DNA of 64,000 nucleotides from Mameliella sp. CS4. GTDB lineage: Bacteria; Pseudomonadota; Alphaproteobacteria; Rhodobacterales; Rhodobacteraceae. Shown piece by piece: positions 8,706 through 17,048 of this stretch (positions are counted from its first letter, which is position 1; every line of letters starts with the position of its first letter). The translations under genes were made by a program, and so were the position numbers. Below the pieces are notes generated by a model. It did not search any database. It saw only the letters and a list, made by a program, of their open reading frames with translations, and was not told where the DNA came from. The DNA is taken from assembly GCF_019392335.1 (NCBI RefSeq), contig NZ_JAHXRQ010000015.1, positions 1 to 64,000 on the forward strand, given 5' to 3'.

Positions 8706-9554
8706 CTAACGACCGAGAGGAACGCTGGGCAGGCCTGCAGCAAGGGCCTGTTTCACCGTGTCCGCGTGAGCGCCCGCCTCTTCACGGGACAGAAACGCGA
8801 GCGCGGGCGGAGTACCTTCGGCCATCAAGGCCATGCCGATGCTCCGCCCCAGGTCGTCCTCGATCACGAAAAGCCCCGAAGGCGCGCCGCGAAAGCGGTG
8901 CTGCTCGACAAAGCCGGGCAGCGCTTCCGCCGAAGGCCAAGGGGCTGCGGTGCCGGGCAGCATCAGCGCAAGCGTCGGCACGTCCTTTTGCCGGGCCGGG
9001 CGCAGGCTCAGCCCGTCCAGTGCATGCCGGGGTGGGTTGAGCAGGTGCCACTGCTCGGGCGCCATCAAGAGGTCGTGGCAGGGTTCGGACCGCCCGCTGG
9101 ACTGAAAGAACATGCGACGGGATCCGGGAAAGCGGGCAAAGCCAAGGCGTGCCAGCAGCGACAGAGAGGCCGCATTGTCCGTCCGGCAGGTGGCGAGCAG
9201 GGGCGGCGCCGGGCGAGCGAACCATTCCGACAGGGCAAGACGCAGGGCCGCGCTCATCAGCCCGCGGCCCTGAAAGGCCGGGTCCAGCCAGTACCACAGG
9301 CCCGCACCCAGACAGATGCAGCCCGCGAAGGTGCCCTTGATCTCGATGGTGCGTAGATGTTCGCCGGGGTGCTGGCCGTGGTCCAGAAGCGCCTGTGCCT
9401 CGGTCAGGCCGAAAGGCTGCGCGACCGCCGCCAGCCAGGGCGCAACGCGCTCGTCCGACAATTGTCGCATGACCTCGGGCAGATCGGCCTCGGCTAGCGG
9501 CCTCAGGCAGAAGCGCTCCGCCGCCAGGCGGGCCGGGAAGTCATGCAGTGTCAC
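8706..9554 (-). CDS. GNAT-family N-acetyltransferase with two domains
   Basis: The first ~165 of 282 residues match RimJ/RimL-type GNAT acetyltransferases, which move acetyl from acetyl-CoA to an amine: ERFCLRPLAEADLPEVMRQL, then the acetyl-CoA loop region FQGRGLMSAALRLAL and CRTDNAASLSLLARLGF. The C-terminal third (LSLRPARQKDVPTLALML, later LFVIEDDLGRSIGMALM) resembles the start of a second, degenerate GNAT domain. The substrate is unknown. It lies 31 bases downstream of the sigma-54 activator on the same strand and could be co-transcribed with it. Confidence 0.78.
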   Translation of the reverse strand: MTLHDFPARLAAERFCLRPLAEADLPEVMRQLSDERVAPWLAAVAQPFGLTEAQALLDHGQHPGEHLRTIEIKGTFAGCICLGAGLWYWLDPAFQGRGLMSAALRLALSEWFARPAPPLLATCRTDNAASLSLLARLGFARFPGSRRMFFQSSGRSEPCHDLLMAPEQWHLLNPPRHALDGLSLRPARQKDVPTLALMLPGTAAPWPSAEALPGFVEQHRFRGAPSGLFVIEDDLGRSIGMALMAEGTPPALAFLSREEAGAHADTVKQALAAGLPSVPLGR

Positions 9555-9585
9555 GGCCTGTCACTCCGGGTGGCAGGCGGCCCGG

Positions 9586-11586
9586 TCAGTCGCGCGGAAT
9601 GCCATATTGCTTGATCTTGCGGTAAAGCGTCGGGCGCGAGATGCCCAATTGTTCGGCCACGCGGGTCAGGTTGCCCTTTTCCGCCTGGATGGCGCGGCGG
9701 ATGGTCAACGCCTCCATGTTTTCGAGGTTGATGGGCGCCTCTTCGACGTCGACGTAATGGCTGAACCCCAGCCCGTCCGCCGGTTCCACGATCTCGGGTG
9801 GCAGATCGTTCAAGCCGACCTCGGGGCCGGATTTCAGCAGGTAGAGCCGTTCCACGAGGTTGCGCAACTCGCGCACGTTTCCGGGCCAGCGGTAGTCCTT
9901 CAGCCGGTCCATCACCGCCGGGGCAAAGACAAGGCGCGGGCGCGAGAAACGCTCGGCGAAGACGCTGTTGAAATAATCGACCAGCAGGGCGACGTCGTCA
10001 CCGCGCTGGCGCAATGGCGGCACGTCGATGGCGACGATGCCGATCCGGTAAAACAGGTCGCGGCGGAACCGCCCCTGTTCCACGTCGCTGCGCAGGTTGC
10101 GGTTGGTCATCGCCACCAGCTGCACGTTGACCGGGCGGCGCTGGTCGTCGCCGATCCGGTAGACGGCGCGCTGTTCCAGCGCCCGCAACAGGTAGGGCTG
10201 CAGTTCTACCGGCATGTCGCCGATCTCGTCGAGGCAGAGCACCCCGCCATCGGCCTGTTCGAACTTGCCCGGCTTGCCGCCGCGCAGGGCGCCGGTAAAG
10301 GCACCCTCGACATGGCCGAAAAGCTCGGCCCCGATCAGTTCCTTCGAAATCGCGGCGCAGTTGACGGTGACATATGGCGCGTTCTTGCGTTCCAGGCGGT
10401 TGTGCACGAGGCGCGCGAACAGCTCTTTGCCGACGCCGGTTTCGCCCTGAATCAGAACCGTCACGCCGGCAGAGGCCGCGCGTTCGGCCAGTTCGATCGC
10501 TTCCAGCATCTTGGGCGCGTTGCCCACGATCACGATCTCGTCCTCGTCGACATTGGCGCGCGGCTTGATGCGCACGGCGACCGTGTCCTGTGGCCGGATG
10601 GCGGAAGAGCGTTTCAGCGACAGCGCTGCACCGCGCAGGCTGCCGTCGAATTCCAGTCGGGTGATCCCGTCGGTCTCGATATCGCGGGGCAGGGCGGCGC
10701 GGATGTCGCCCTCGGTCATGTTGGCTTGGAGCGGCAACAGCTGATGTCCGACCGCGAAATCGGGTCGCGGCAGGTGCAATCGGTCGTCCAGGCCGCGGCG
10801 GAACATGATGCGCCCGACCTTGTCCAGCAGCAGGACGCTTGTGTCCGGGCGGCTGGCATCCGAGTTCAGGAAAGTTTCCAGAAGGCGCGTGCGTTCCTCG
10901 CGCTGCTGTTCGGCCAGCGCGATCTCGATTTCGCGCGCGGCCGCGACGACCAGCGCGATGTTGTGGCGTTGAAAGATGTCGGGGGGGCCTGACAGGTCCA
11001 CAACGCCGATCACCGAGCGGTCGAAAGGGTCATAGATCGGAACCCCGGCGCAGGTCCAGGCCTGAACGCCCTGGCAGAAATGTTCCGCCGCGTGGACATA
11101 GGTCGGTTTGCCGGTCTTGAGCGCGGTGCCGATCCCGTTGGTGCCGATCGCGTCCTCGTTCCAGACCCCGCCGACTTCAAGGTGGATGTTTTGTCCCGCG
11201 TCCAGCACCGAATGGTCGCCGATGGCGTCGATGATGACCCCGTTCTTGTCGGTCAGGAGCAGCATCACCTGTGCCCCGGCCAGATGAGGCTCCAGCCGGG
11301 CAAAGGCCGCGCGTGCCGCCTGTCGCAGGTTGGCGTTGCGGCGGCGCAGTTTCTTCAGTTCCTCGTCACGTTCGATCTTGCGCGATTGCTGGCGCGTCGC
11401 ATCGACGCCGAGGCTCATGCTGCGCTGCCAGGACTGGACGATCTCGCTGCGCACCTCACCGGCCTCGGTCTGGCCGGTCACATAGTTTTCCCAGGCGCGT
11501 CGGGTCTCTCCTTCCGAATACTCGGAGTAGAGGCCGGCGTCGTCGTTGCCACCTTGCGTGGCCTTGAAATATCTAGGTCGCCCCAT
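9586..11586 (-). CDS. Sigma-54-dependent activator, AcoR/MimR type
   Basis: An enhancer-binding protein of 666 residues that would open promoters bound by sigma-54 RNA polymerase. Residues about 70-230 form a GAF-type sensor with the AcoR hallmark NEDAIGTNGIGTAL (143-156). The AAA+ domain follows: Walker A GETGVGKE (381-388), the sigma-54 contact loop GAFTGA (428-433), Walker B VLCLDEIGD and the WPGNVREL motif. A Fis-type helix-turn-helix (VAEQLGISRPTLYRKIKQYG) ends the protein. Activators of this type control acetoin and alkane/propane monooxygenase operons. With an RpoN gene and a -24/-12 promoter nearby, it is the best candidate activator of the monooxygenase operon (inference). A 40-residue ORF lies just upstream. 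Confidence 0.93.
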   Translation of the reverse strand: MGRPRYFKATQGGNDDAGLYSEYSEGETRRAWENYVTGQTEAGEVRSEIVQSWQRSMSLGVDATRQQSRKIERDEELKKLRRRNANLRQAARAAFARLEPHLAGAQVMLLLTDKNGVIIDAIGDHSVLDAGQNIHLEVGGVWNEDAIGTNGIGTALKTGKPTYVHAAEHFCQGVQAWTCAGVPIYDPFDRSVIGVVDLSGPPDIFQRHNIALVVAAAREIEIALAEQQREERTRLLETFLNSDASRPDTSVLLLDKVGRIMFRRGLDDRLHLPRPDFAVGHQLLPLQANMTEGDIRAALPRDIETDGITRLEFDGSLRGAALSLKRSSAIRPQDTVAVRIKPRANVDEDEIVIVGNAPKMLEAIELAERAASAGVTVLIQGETGVGKELFARLVHNRLERKNAPYVTVNCAAISKELIGAELFGHVEGAFTGALRGGKPGKFEQADGGVLCLDEIGDMPVELQPYLLRALEQRAVYRIGDDQRRPVNVQLVAMTNRNLRSDVEQGRFRRDLFYRIGIVAIDVPPLRQRGDDVALLVDYFNSVFAERFSRPRLVFAPAVMDRLKDYRWPGNVRELRNLVERLYLLKSGPEVGLNDLPPEIVEPADGLGFSHYVDVEEAPINLENMEALTIRRAIQAEKGNLTRVAEQLGISRPTLYRKIKQYGIPRD

Positions 11587-11641
11587 CGGTCACTCTGTCA
11601 GGGCCGCACACAGAACTGCCGCGGCGGTGAAGGTTTGGCGG

Positions 11642-11764
11642 TCAGGCAAGCGTCGCCTGTTTGGGCCGGGCGCGAACCAGGTTGGCGATGGCATCGTCGA
11701 ACATGGCTCCTTCGGCGTCATGTTGATACGGGCACCGATTGGCGCCCATCGCAAAGATGTCCAT
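11642..11764 (-). CDS. Small ORF of 40 residues upstream of the activator
   Basis: Begins MDIFAMGANRCPYQHDAEGA and ends with a basic tail (RARPKQATLA). A good ribosome site (GGGGAG) stands about ten bases before the ATG. It lies 55 bases upstream of the sigma-54 activator on the same strand. I do not recognise a family. A different frame over the same bases (11590-11784) gives 64 residues but has poorer start context. It could be a small co-expressed protein or a leader ORF. Confidence rests on start context and position only. Confidence 0.5.
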   Translation of the reverse strand: MDIFAMGANRCPYQHDAEGAMFDDAIANLVRARPKQATLA

Positions 11765-12445
11765 TTCCACGTCTCCCCGCTCAAAAGATTATCATGTCAT
11801 AAACATTTTGCATAGCGCCGCCCGCCTGCGGCGGCGTGACGCCCGGTTCGAGGGGGCCAAGTGAGACCGAAAGACCGCCGTGGCGTCAAGGCCCGGGATG
11901 TCCGGTATCTAGTGTCGTGAACCAGTAGTCGGGCAGGGGGCTGTGCCTTGCAAGTGGTTCAAGTCAAAGGCCTCGCCCAGCTTGCGCGCCGACCTGATTG
12001 GCCAGTGCCGGGTAGGGGGCCGTCCTCCTTGTCCGCTCTCTCTGCAAAGGCGGTGGCATCGCTCTGCCGGCGGCCCCGGTGCCGCCGTTCGAAGGGCGGC
12101 AAGACCCGAGGCAAAGCCGGCCATCTCAGCTGCAACGATTCGCCGCATCGCGGCAGATTCGCCGGTGCCGCGTCAGTTCGGTCGACGTCGCCGGAACAGA
12201 TTTTTACGATGCTTCCCGGACAGTGTAACGAAGCTTTACGACTTTCCGTCTACTTGTCCACTTGTGGCCTAATAAGTTGAATTTTCACAGGTTTTCGTTG
12301 CGCCGGGCCGGGCGAAAGGTAGCATGGCGCGACCATGACACGCCTTACCCAACATCCCCCGACCCTGACCGGTTTGCCGAAATCACCCGGCACCGGAACC
12401 GGCTTGACCCGCTCTGCGAGGCTTCGCTGCAGGGGAATTTCCCGA
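11765..12445. other. 680-base stretch without a convincing gene
   Basis: Open frames here on both strands give arginine- and proline-rich products without recognisable family segments, and none has a good ribosome site. The only structured element I see is the palindrome at 12225-12239. An AT-rich patch near 11785-11815 lies upstream of the 40-residue ORF and may hold its promoter. No sigma-54 promoter was found here on either strand by eye. Confidence 0.6.
12225..12239. promoter_or_regulatory. Candidate activator-binding palindrome
   Basis: GTAACGAAGCTTTAC is a palindrome with one mismatch in six-base arms. The same arm (GTAACG with a spaced, imperfect inverse) occurs at 16848-16862 and 16903-16917 upstream of the monooxygenase promoter. 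It lies in the gene-free stretch between the activator and the unknown genes. It may be a binding site of the same regulator. Confidence 0.35.
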
Positions 12446-12718
12446 TCAGTTCATGCGTCCGTTCGAGGGCGCGCCTGGCATCTGGTCCCAGATCGCAGAG
12501 AGGTCCGTCGCCAGGCGCCTGTGGGTCTCCGCCATCAGCCTGTCGCGCTTGTCCGCGGGCAGGTTTTCAAGCGCCTGACGGGCCATGCGCAGGTCGTCAG
12601 GGGCGCCCGTTTCGGCGGCCTTGCGGGCGATCCCGATGGCGCTGTCCTGCGGGTCCAGCACCTGGGCCGCGACCTCTGCGAGGGTGGCGAAGAAACGGGT
12701 GTCGAATTGGCTGAGCAT
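12446..12718 (-). CDS. Unknown helical protein, 90 residues
   Basis: Begins MLSQFDTRFFATLAEVAAQV and is predicted mainly helical and charged (KAAETGAPDDLRMARQALEN, LPADKRDRLMAETHRRLATD). A ribosome site GAGAGG precedes this ATG; the longer reading frame upstream would overlap the promoter space of the divergent gene. It is divergent from the coiled-coil/WD40 operon with 50 bases between starts. I do not recognise the family. Confidence 0.6.
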   Translation of the reverse strand: MLSQFDTRFFATLAEVAAQVLDPQDSAIGIARKAAETGAPDDLRMARQALENLPADKRDRLMAETHRRLATDLSAIWDQMPGAPSNGRMN

Positions 12719-12768
12719 TTGGGCGGGACCTCTCTGTTCCGGCTGGGCGGGCACTATAGGGGGCACGC

Positions 12769-13053
12769 ATGAACGATCAACGGCGAACCGTACAGGACAT
12801 CCTGATGGAGCGTCTGGAGACGATCCAGGGGATCTCGGAGATCACGGCAGAGCATCTTCGGCTGACCCAGAAACAGAGCGGAATGCAGGTTCTGGACATG
12901 TCCGAGGACGAGGACGATCCGGGCGTCGCCCGCGAGATGGGGCGCACCGAGGGCGCGCTGGAAACCTGTGAAGAGAAGATCGACGCGCTTGAGCGGCGTC
13001 TGGCAGAGCTGGACGAAGAACTCGAGGCCAAGGTCGAAGGAGGAGAGACATGA
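12769..13053 (+). CDS. Unknown coiled-coil protein, 94 residues
   Basis: A very acidic small protein. The second half has a heptad pattern typical of a coiled coil (TCEEKIDALERRLAELDEEL, residues ~66-86). The N-terminal half, VQDILMERLETIQGISEITA, is helical. The stop overlaps the WD40-like gene start by four bases, so the two are likely made together and may interact. No family recognised. Confidence 0.68.
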   Translation: MNDQRRTVQDILMERLETIQGISEITAEHLRLTQKQSGMQVLDMSEDEDDPGVAREMGRTEGALETCEEKIDALERRLAELDEELEAKVEGGET

Positions 13054-14180
13054 TCGAGACGAAACCACCCCAGGCGCTCAGCCTGTTCGACCTGATTGGC
13101 CGGGAATGGACGCTGTCCGCCCCTGTGCAACAGGTCGGGTTCAACGCCAGCGGCTCTGCCGTGGCGTGCCGCATGGAAGGCGGCGGGCTGGCGCTGTTGC
13201 CGATGGCCGACGCGGAACATCCGGAAAAGCGGATCCGGATGGAATTCGACACCGGGCGGACAACCATCCGTCCGCGTGAAAATCCGGTGGCCCCGCCCGT
13301 CGGGGCCGAGGTGTCGCTGTCCGAGGCGCCGGGGTTTTGCGCGCTGGGCGAACAGGGGTTTGCCGCCGTCCACCAGGCCGGCGCCCTGACGCGGGTGACG
13401 GCGCGTGGGCAGGTGGTCAAGCTGGCACAGGCCGGTGCCGGGCCGGTCACGGCGCTTTGCGCCGTGCCGAGGCAAGAGGCGATCTGCGTGGCGCGGGGCG
13501 GGGCGCTGACATTGCTGCGGGCCGAAGATTTGGCGCCCTTGGCGGATTGCGACCTGGGGGAGCCCGTTACGCAACTGGCCATTTCCGCAGATGGTGTGCT
13601 GATCGCCGCGCGTTGCGGCGATCGGATCGTCGTCCTCAAGGCCGACACGCTGGAGACCCGGGCCGAGATCGCCGCCAAGGGCACGCTGGACAGCCTGGCC
13701 TGGTCGCCGGATCGCAAGTGGATCGTCGCCGGATGCCGCGAGACCTCGTTGGTGGTCGCCAATGTCCTGCGCAGCGAGGCGGATGTGATCGAGGGCTTTC
13801 CGGCGCCGGTCGCCTCTGCCGCCTTCAGCGACAAGGCCAACGTTCTGGTCGCCTCGGGCGCCTTTCGCGTGGTCGGCTGGCGTTGCCCGGATCTGCCCTT
13901 TGGCACGTATGAGGGGGACCCGGTGCACACCGGCAAGCCGGGCTTGACCCTGGTGGACCGCGTGGCGCCGAACCCGACACGCGACAGCTGTGCTGTGGGC
14001 TATGCCAACGGCCTTGTGACGCTGTGCCCGATCGGCCAGCCCGACGAGCTGATGCTGGTCGAGGGCAAGGGCGCGGGGGTCACGGCGATGGACTGGTCGT
14101 CCGACGGGCAGCACCTGGCGCTGGGCTTTGCCGATGGCCGGGCGGCCATCCTGACCTTTCCCAAGGTCATGTTCAAGTAA
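13050..14180 (+). CDS. WD40-like beta-propeller protein, 376 residues
   Basis: Repeating segments of about 40 residues with the look of WD40/YVTN blades are seen, for example VTQLAISADGVLIAARCGDR, LDSLAWSPDRKWIVAGCRET and VTAMDWSSDGQHLALGFADG. No signal peptide or membrane segment is visible, so a cytoplasmic scaffold is likely. It is translationally coupled to the coiled-coil gene and followed 30 bases later by a 59-residue gene. The role is unknown. Its place between a sigma-54 activator and an RpoN gene suggests a connection with the monooxygenase system, but only by position. Confidence 0.75.
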   Translation: MIETKPPQALSLFDLIGREWTLSAPVQQVGFNASGSAVACRMEGGGLALLPMADAEHPEKRIRMEFDTGRTTIRPRENPVAPPVGAEVSLSEAPGFCALGEQGFAAVHQAGALTRVTARGQVVKLAQAGAGPVTALCAVPRQEAICVARGGALTLLRAEDLAPLADCDLGEPVTQLAISADGVLIAARCGDRIVVLKADTLETRAEIAAKGTLDSLAWSPDRKWIVAGCRETSLVVANVLRSEADVIEGFPAPVASAAFSDKANVLVASGAFRVVGWRCPDLPFGTYEGDPVHTGKPGLTLVDRVAPNPTRDSCAVGYANGLVTLCPIGQPDELMLVEGKGAGVTAMDWSSDGQHLALGFADGRAAILTFPKVMFK

Positions 14181-14210
14181 CTGTCAGACAAACGAAAACG
14201 GGAGGAAACC

Positions 14211-14390
14211 ATGAAACTCGAACTGTCCAAGGAAGAGCAGAGCAAGGACCGTTATTTCTCGGAAATCGCCAAGATGGCCGAAGAGATGATGGACGAGCAC
14301 GGCAAGGATTTCGCGATGGGCGCCTTTGTCCTTGCGGCGCGCTGGATCGCCGAGGGCAAGCTCGGCAAATCCGAGGAAAGCATGCACTGA
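14211..14390 (+). CDS. Unknown small protein, 59 residues
   Basis: Starts MKLELSKEEQSKDRYFSEIA with a strong GGAGG five bases before the ATG. The composition is helical and charged, with a hydrophobic core segment DFAMGAFVLAARWIAEGKL. It is the last gene of a three-gene unit with the coiled-coil and WD40-like genes and is followed by a hairpin terminator. No family recognised. Confidence 0.72.
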   Translation: MKLELSKEEQSKDRYFSEIAKMAEEMMDEHGKDFAMGAFVLAARWIAEGKLGKSEESMH

Positions 14391-14416
14391 GGCATGCGGC
14401 CCCAACCGGGGCATGG

Positions 14417-14436
14417 CCCAGCCCCTAGGGGCTGGG
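14417..14436. terminator. Hairpin terminator between convergent genes
   Basis: CCCAGCCCC and GGGGCTGGG form a perfect nine-base stem with a two-base loop (TA). It lies between the end of the 59-residue gene and the end of the convergent gene at 14489. There is no T-run, so termination may be weak or Rho-assisted. Confidence 0.55.
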
Positions 14437-14488
14437 TCGCGGTTGCCGCCCGCGCCGCCAGGTGACGAGGCAGCCGCGCGGACCCGCC

Positions 14489-15445
14489 CTAGTGGCGGGT
14501 CGCGCCACCGGCCGAAGGGGCGGCGGCGGGTTGTGACAGGCTTTGTATCTGGTTGACGATGATCGCGCTCAGCGGGGCGGCGAGACCGGCCTGGCTGTCG
14601 GTGTCCGCTGGTTCCGTCGCGGCCCGTGTCAGCGCCTCCACCAGGTCCGGCTTGATCAATTGGGCATAGGCGCAGAGTTCATGAATCCGGAATGTCGCGA
14701 AATGCAGGCTGTTGTCATTGCCAAGATGGGTGCCGGGCTGACGGTCCGTGCCGGGCATGGCCAGCGCATTGCTGTGAACGGCGGCGCCGAGATTGGCCAG
14801 AACGTCCTTGCGCCAGCGCCCGTAATCCGTGTCGGGCGCGTAATCCAGCCCGATCTCGTAGAGTTTCTCTGTCAGTGCGCGAAACGCTCGACCGCCCGCG
14901 ATATGGCGGCGCCAGAAACTGCTGGCCTCTTCGACGGTGCGGCAGGCGATGAAGCGCGCGGCCAGTTTGCGCCGCACCAGCAGCACCAAAAGCATGTCTA
15001 CGTCTTCCGAGACAGAGCGCGCGATCTGCATCGCGGGCAGCGGCAGGTCGGTCAGCGCCAACATCCTGAGCGCGGTCATCTGTTCGATCAGCCGCGCGGT
15101 CAGGGCCGCCAGCCCATGCCATTGCGCCGGGTCGAGTCCGGGGATGTCGTGGTCGTATCCACGGCGGGCGGCCGCGTGGACCGCCTTTACCCAGATCAGG
15201 CCCTGATCAAACAGAAACACCAGGTCGACCTGCGCGCTGGTCGCGGTGTCGTCGAGGCGGGGCAGGGCGCGAAAGCCCGGCATCTGGCGGATCGCTTGAC
15301 GCCATGCACTGTCGAAGTCCAGCCCGCGCACCGACCAAAGCTGACGCGTCCGCGCAAGCAGTTGCGGCGAGAGTCCGGGATAGGACATCTCGGGCGGGGC
15401 CGTGCCCAGGGTGGCGATATCGCCAAAGGGGAATTTCTGGCTCAT
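14489..15445 (-). CDS. Unknown protein, 318 residues
   Basis: A cytoplasmic-looking helical protein with no signal peptide or clear membrane segment. Notable segments are WSVRGLDFDSAWRQAIRQMPG, a leucine-rich run TALRMLALTDLPLPAMQIAR followed by VDMLLVLLVRRKLAARFIA, and a histidine-containing middle. The alanine/proline-rich C-terminus appears disordered. It is divergent from rpoN with about 100 bases between starts, so the two may share a control region. I do not recognise a family. Confidence 0.68.
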   Translation of the reverse strand: MSQKFPFGDIATLGTAPPEMSYPGLSPQLLARTRQLWSVRGLDFDSAWRQAIRQMPGFRALPRLDDTATSAQVDLVFLFDQGLIWVKAVHAAARRGYDHDIPGLDPAQWHGLAALTARLIEQMTALRMLALTDLPLPAMQIARSVSEDVDMLLVLLVRRKLAARFIACRTVEEASSFWRRHIAGGRAFRALTEKLYEIGLDYAPDTDYGRWRKDVLANLGAAVHSNALAMPGTDRQPGTHLGNDNSLHFATFRIHELCAYAQLIKPDLVEALTRAATEPADTDSQAGLAAPLSAIIVNQIQSLSQPAAAPSAGGATRH

Positions 15446-15543
15446 GTCCGGGGTTTCGCCGTTGGGGTTGGGACCAGTCTAGGCGCGGGCGGGGTTGTGC
15501 GGCCAGAAAAAACCACCCTGTGCGGACAAAAGGCGGTGGGTGT

Positions 15544-16800
15544 ATGACCCCGGCGTTGGGACATGTCACGCGCCAGACGCAGACATTTGTCCTGCACCAG
15601 TCGATGGCGCTCTTGCGGTTGACGGCAGCCGAAGTGACTGAGCTGTTGACCCAGGTGGCCGAGGTCAACCCGCACCTGCTGGTGCGCCGGCCACGGCGGC
15701 GGTTTCTGGTCGGTCTTGGCGCCAGCGATGCGCTGGAGGCGACCCTGGCCGAAAGCTCTGGCAGCCTGATCGCCCATGTGCAGGCGGAACTGTCCGATCT
15801 CTTGTCGCGCGGCGGGCCGATGGAACGCATCCTCACCCGGCTGATGGAGGACCTGGAGCCTAGCGGATGGATCAAGACAGATCTTGGCCGGATCGCGCGG
15901 GACCTTGGCATCCGAGAGGCACTGGTCGAGGCAACCTTGAAACTGGTGCAGGAACGGGTTTCTCCCACCGGATTGTTCGCCCGGGACCTGCGTGAGTGCC
16001 TGCATCTGCAATTGTCGGAACGGGGCGAGGTTTCGCCCGAGATGGAGGCGGTCCTTGCGCATCTGGACCTGCTGCAGACCGGCGGCGCGGATGCACTGGC
16101 GGAAAGGACCGGGCTGACCGCCGAGCGCGTGCGCGCCTGCCTGGCGCAGATCCGGACGCTGGACCCGAAACCCGGCGCCCGGTTCGACGTGGATCCGGCC
16201 CTGACACGGGAACCCGATGCGCGGGTGACGCGCGAGGGCGGGGCCTGGAAGGTCCGCTTTAACCGCGATACCGAACCCACTGTCGAGATTGCGGCCATCC
16301 CGCGCGCTGGCGACAACCCGGACCTGGCCGAGGCGCTGAAACAGGCGCGCAGTCTGCAATTCGCGCTGAACCTGCGGCAATCCGCGACGCGGCAGGTGAT
16401 CGAGGCCCTGATCGCCCGACAAACCGGGTTCCTCGATAGCGGCGATGCGGCGCTGCGCCCTTTGACCCAGGCAGAGCTGGCAGAGGCCACCGGGTTTCAC
16501 ACCAGCACGGTCAGCCGGGTCATGAACGGCTATCTGATCGAGACTCCGCAGGGGGTGATCCCCGCGCGGACCCTTTGCCCGGGGTCGGTCTCTCGTCTTG
16601 GCGGTACGCATAGCAGGGCCCAGGTCCAGGCCCGCATCCGAGCGTTTGTCCAGGCCGAAGACCCGGCCAGCCCCCTGTCGGACGGTGATCTTGTCCAGCG
16701 GCTGCGCCATGAGGGCATCGCCGTTTCGCGTCGTGTTGCCGCGAAATATCGTCAGGACAGCGGCATTGCCCGTGCTGCGCTGCGGCGTAAATCGGCCTGA
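15544..16800 (+). CDS. rpoN: RNA polymerase sigma-54 factor (RpoN), probable specialised paralogue
   Basis: Sigma-54 directs RNA polymerase to -24/-12 promoters and needs an AAA+ activator. This 418-residue protein has the glutamine/leucine-rich activator region at the N-terminus (TRQTQTFVLHQSMALLRLTA), a core-binding middle domain, a helix-turn-helix (LAEATGFHTSTVSRVMNGYL) and the RpoN box SRRVAAKYR at 395-403, close to the usual ARRTVAKYR. It is somewhat shorter than typical RpoN (~480) and departs from the usual N-terminal wording, as expected for a paralogue. The housekeeping rpoN of alphaproteobacteria normally sits with the lptB and hpf genes, absent here. It directly precedes a sigma-54 promoter and the monooxygenase operon. 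Confidence 0.92.
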   Translation: MTPALGHVTRQTQTFVLHQSMALLRLTAAEVTELLTQVAEVNPHLLVRRPRRRFLVGLGASDALEATLAESSGSLIAHVQAELSDLLSRGGPMERILTRLMEDLEPSGWIKTDLGRIARDLGIREALVEATLKLVQERVSPTGLFARDLRECLHLQLSERGEVSPEMEAVLAHLDLLQTGGADALAERTGLTAERVRACLAQIRTLDPKPGARFDVDPALTREPDARVTREGGAWKVRFNRDTEPTVEIAAIPRAGDNPDLAEALKQARSLQFALNLRQSATRQVIEALIARQTGFLDSGDAALRPLTQAELAEATGFHTSTVSRVMNGYLIETPQGVIPARTLCPGSVSRLGGTHSRAQVQARIRAFVQAEDPASPLSDGDLVQRLRHEGIAVSRRVAAKYRQDSGIARAALRRKSA

Positions 16801-16847
16801 AACACCCCATGTTCCCAAGACTTTGCGCGTCCTGCCGCCGGGCAAGT

Positions 16848-16917
16848 GTAACGCCTTAGTACGGTCATCCGTAATGTCCAGTGTTCACTGTAACGTCCAT
16901 GCGTAACGCTACGTGAC
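16848..16917. promoter_or_regulatory. Candidate upstream activator sites of the monooxygenase promoter
   Basis: Two palindrome-like sites, GTAACGCCTTAGTAC (16848-16862) and GTAACGCTACGTGAC (16903-16917), share the GTAACG arm with 12225-12239. Between them is CAGTGTTCACTG (16879-16890), a perfect short inverted repeat. They lie roughly 130-200 bp upstream of the -24/-12 promoter, a usual distance for enhancer sites. An AT-rich tract at about 16965-16998 separates sites and promoter and could be the bend point (IHF-like), though no clean IHF consensus is present. Confidence 0.45.
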
Positions 16918-17048
16918 ACTGCGACGGCCTGACGCAGTTTCCCAGGAAACAGACCTGCGGTGCTGAAGAAAAAATCAGAAATTAAAAATTAGTAAAAGCA
17001 GCATCTTGGGGTGATCTTTGGCCTTTTTGGGGTCTGTCCGGCCCGGTC

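Noticed and set aside
8541..8709. Possible frameshifted gene remnant after the transporter operon
   Set aside because: Frame pieces such as IEARPGALVIRWSALAIEAL and, in another frame, PPESLRKMVDVWAIGPEANA look protein-like, but no start or family is evident and the change of frame may be chance.
11590..11784. 64-residue open frame overlapping the 40-residue ORF
   Set aside because: A different frame with weak start context; the 40-residue frame has the ribosome site.
16965..16998. IHF binding site between activator sites and promoter
   Set aside because: The tract is AT-rich and well placed for bending, but no clean IHF consensus is present, so only an AT-rich tract is claimed.
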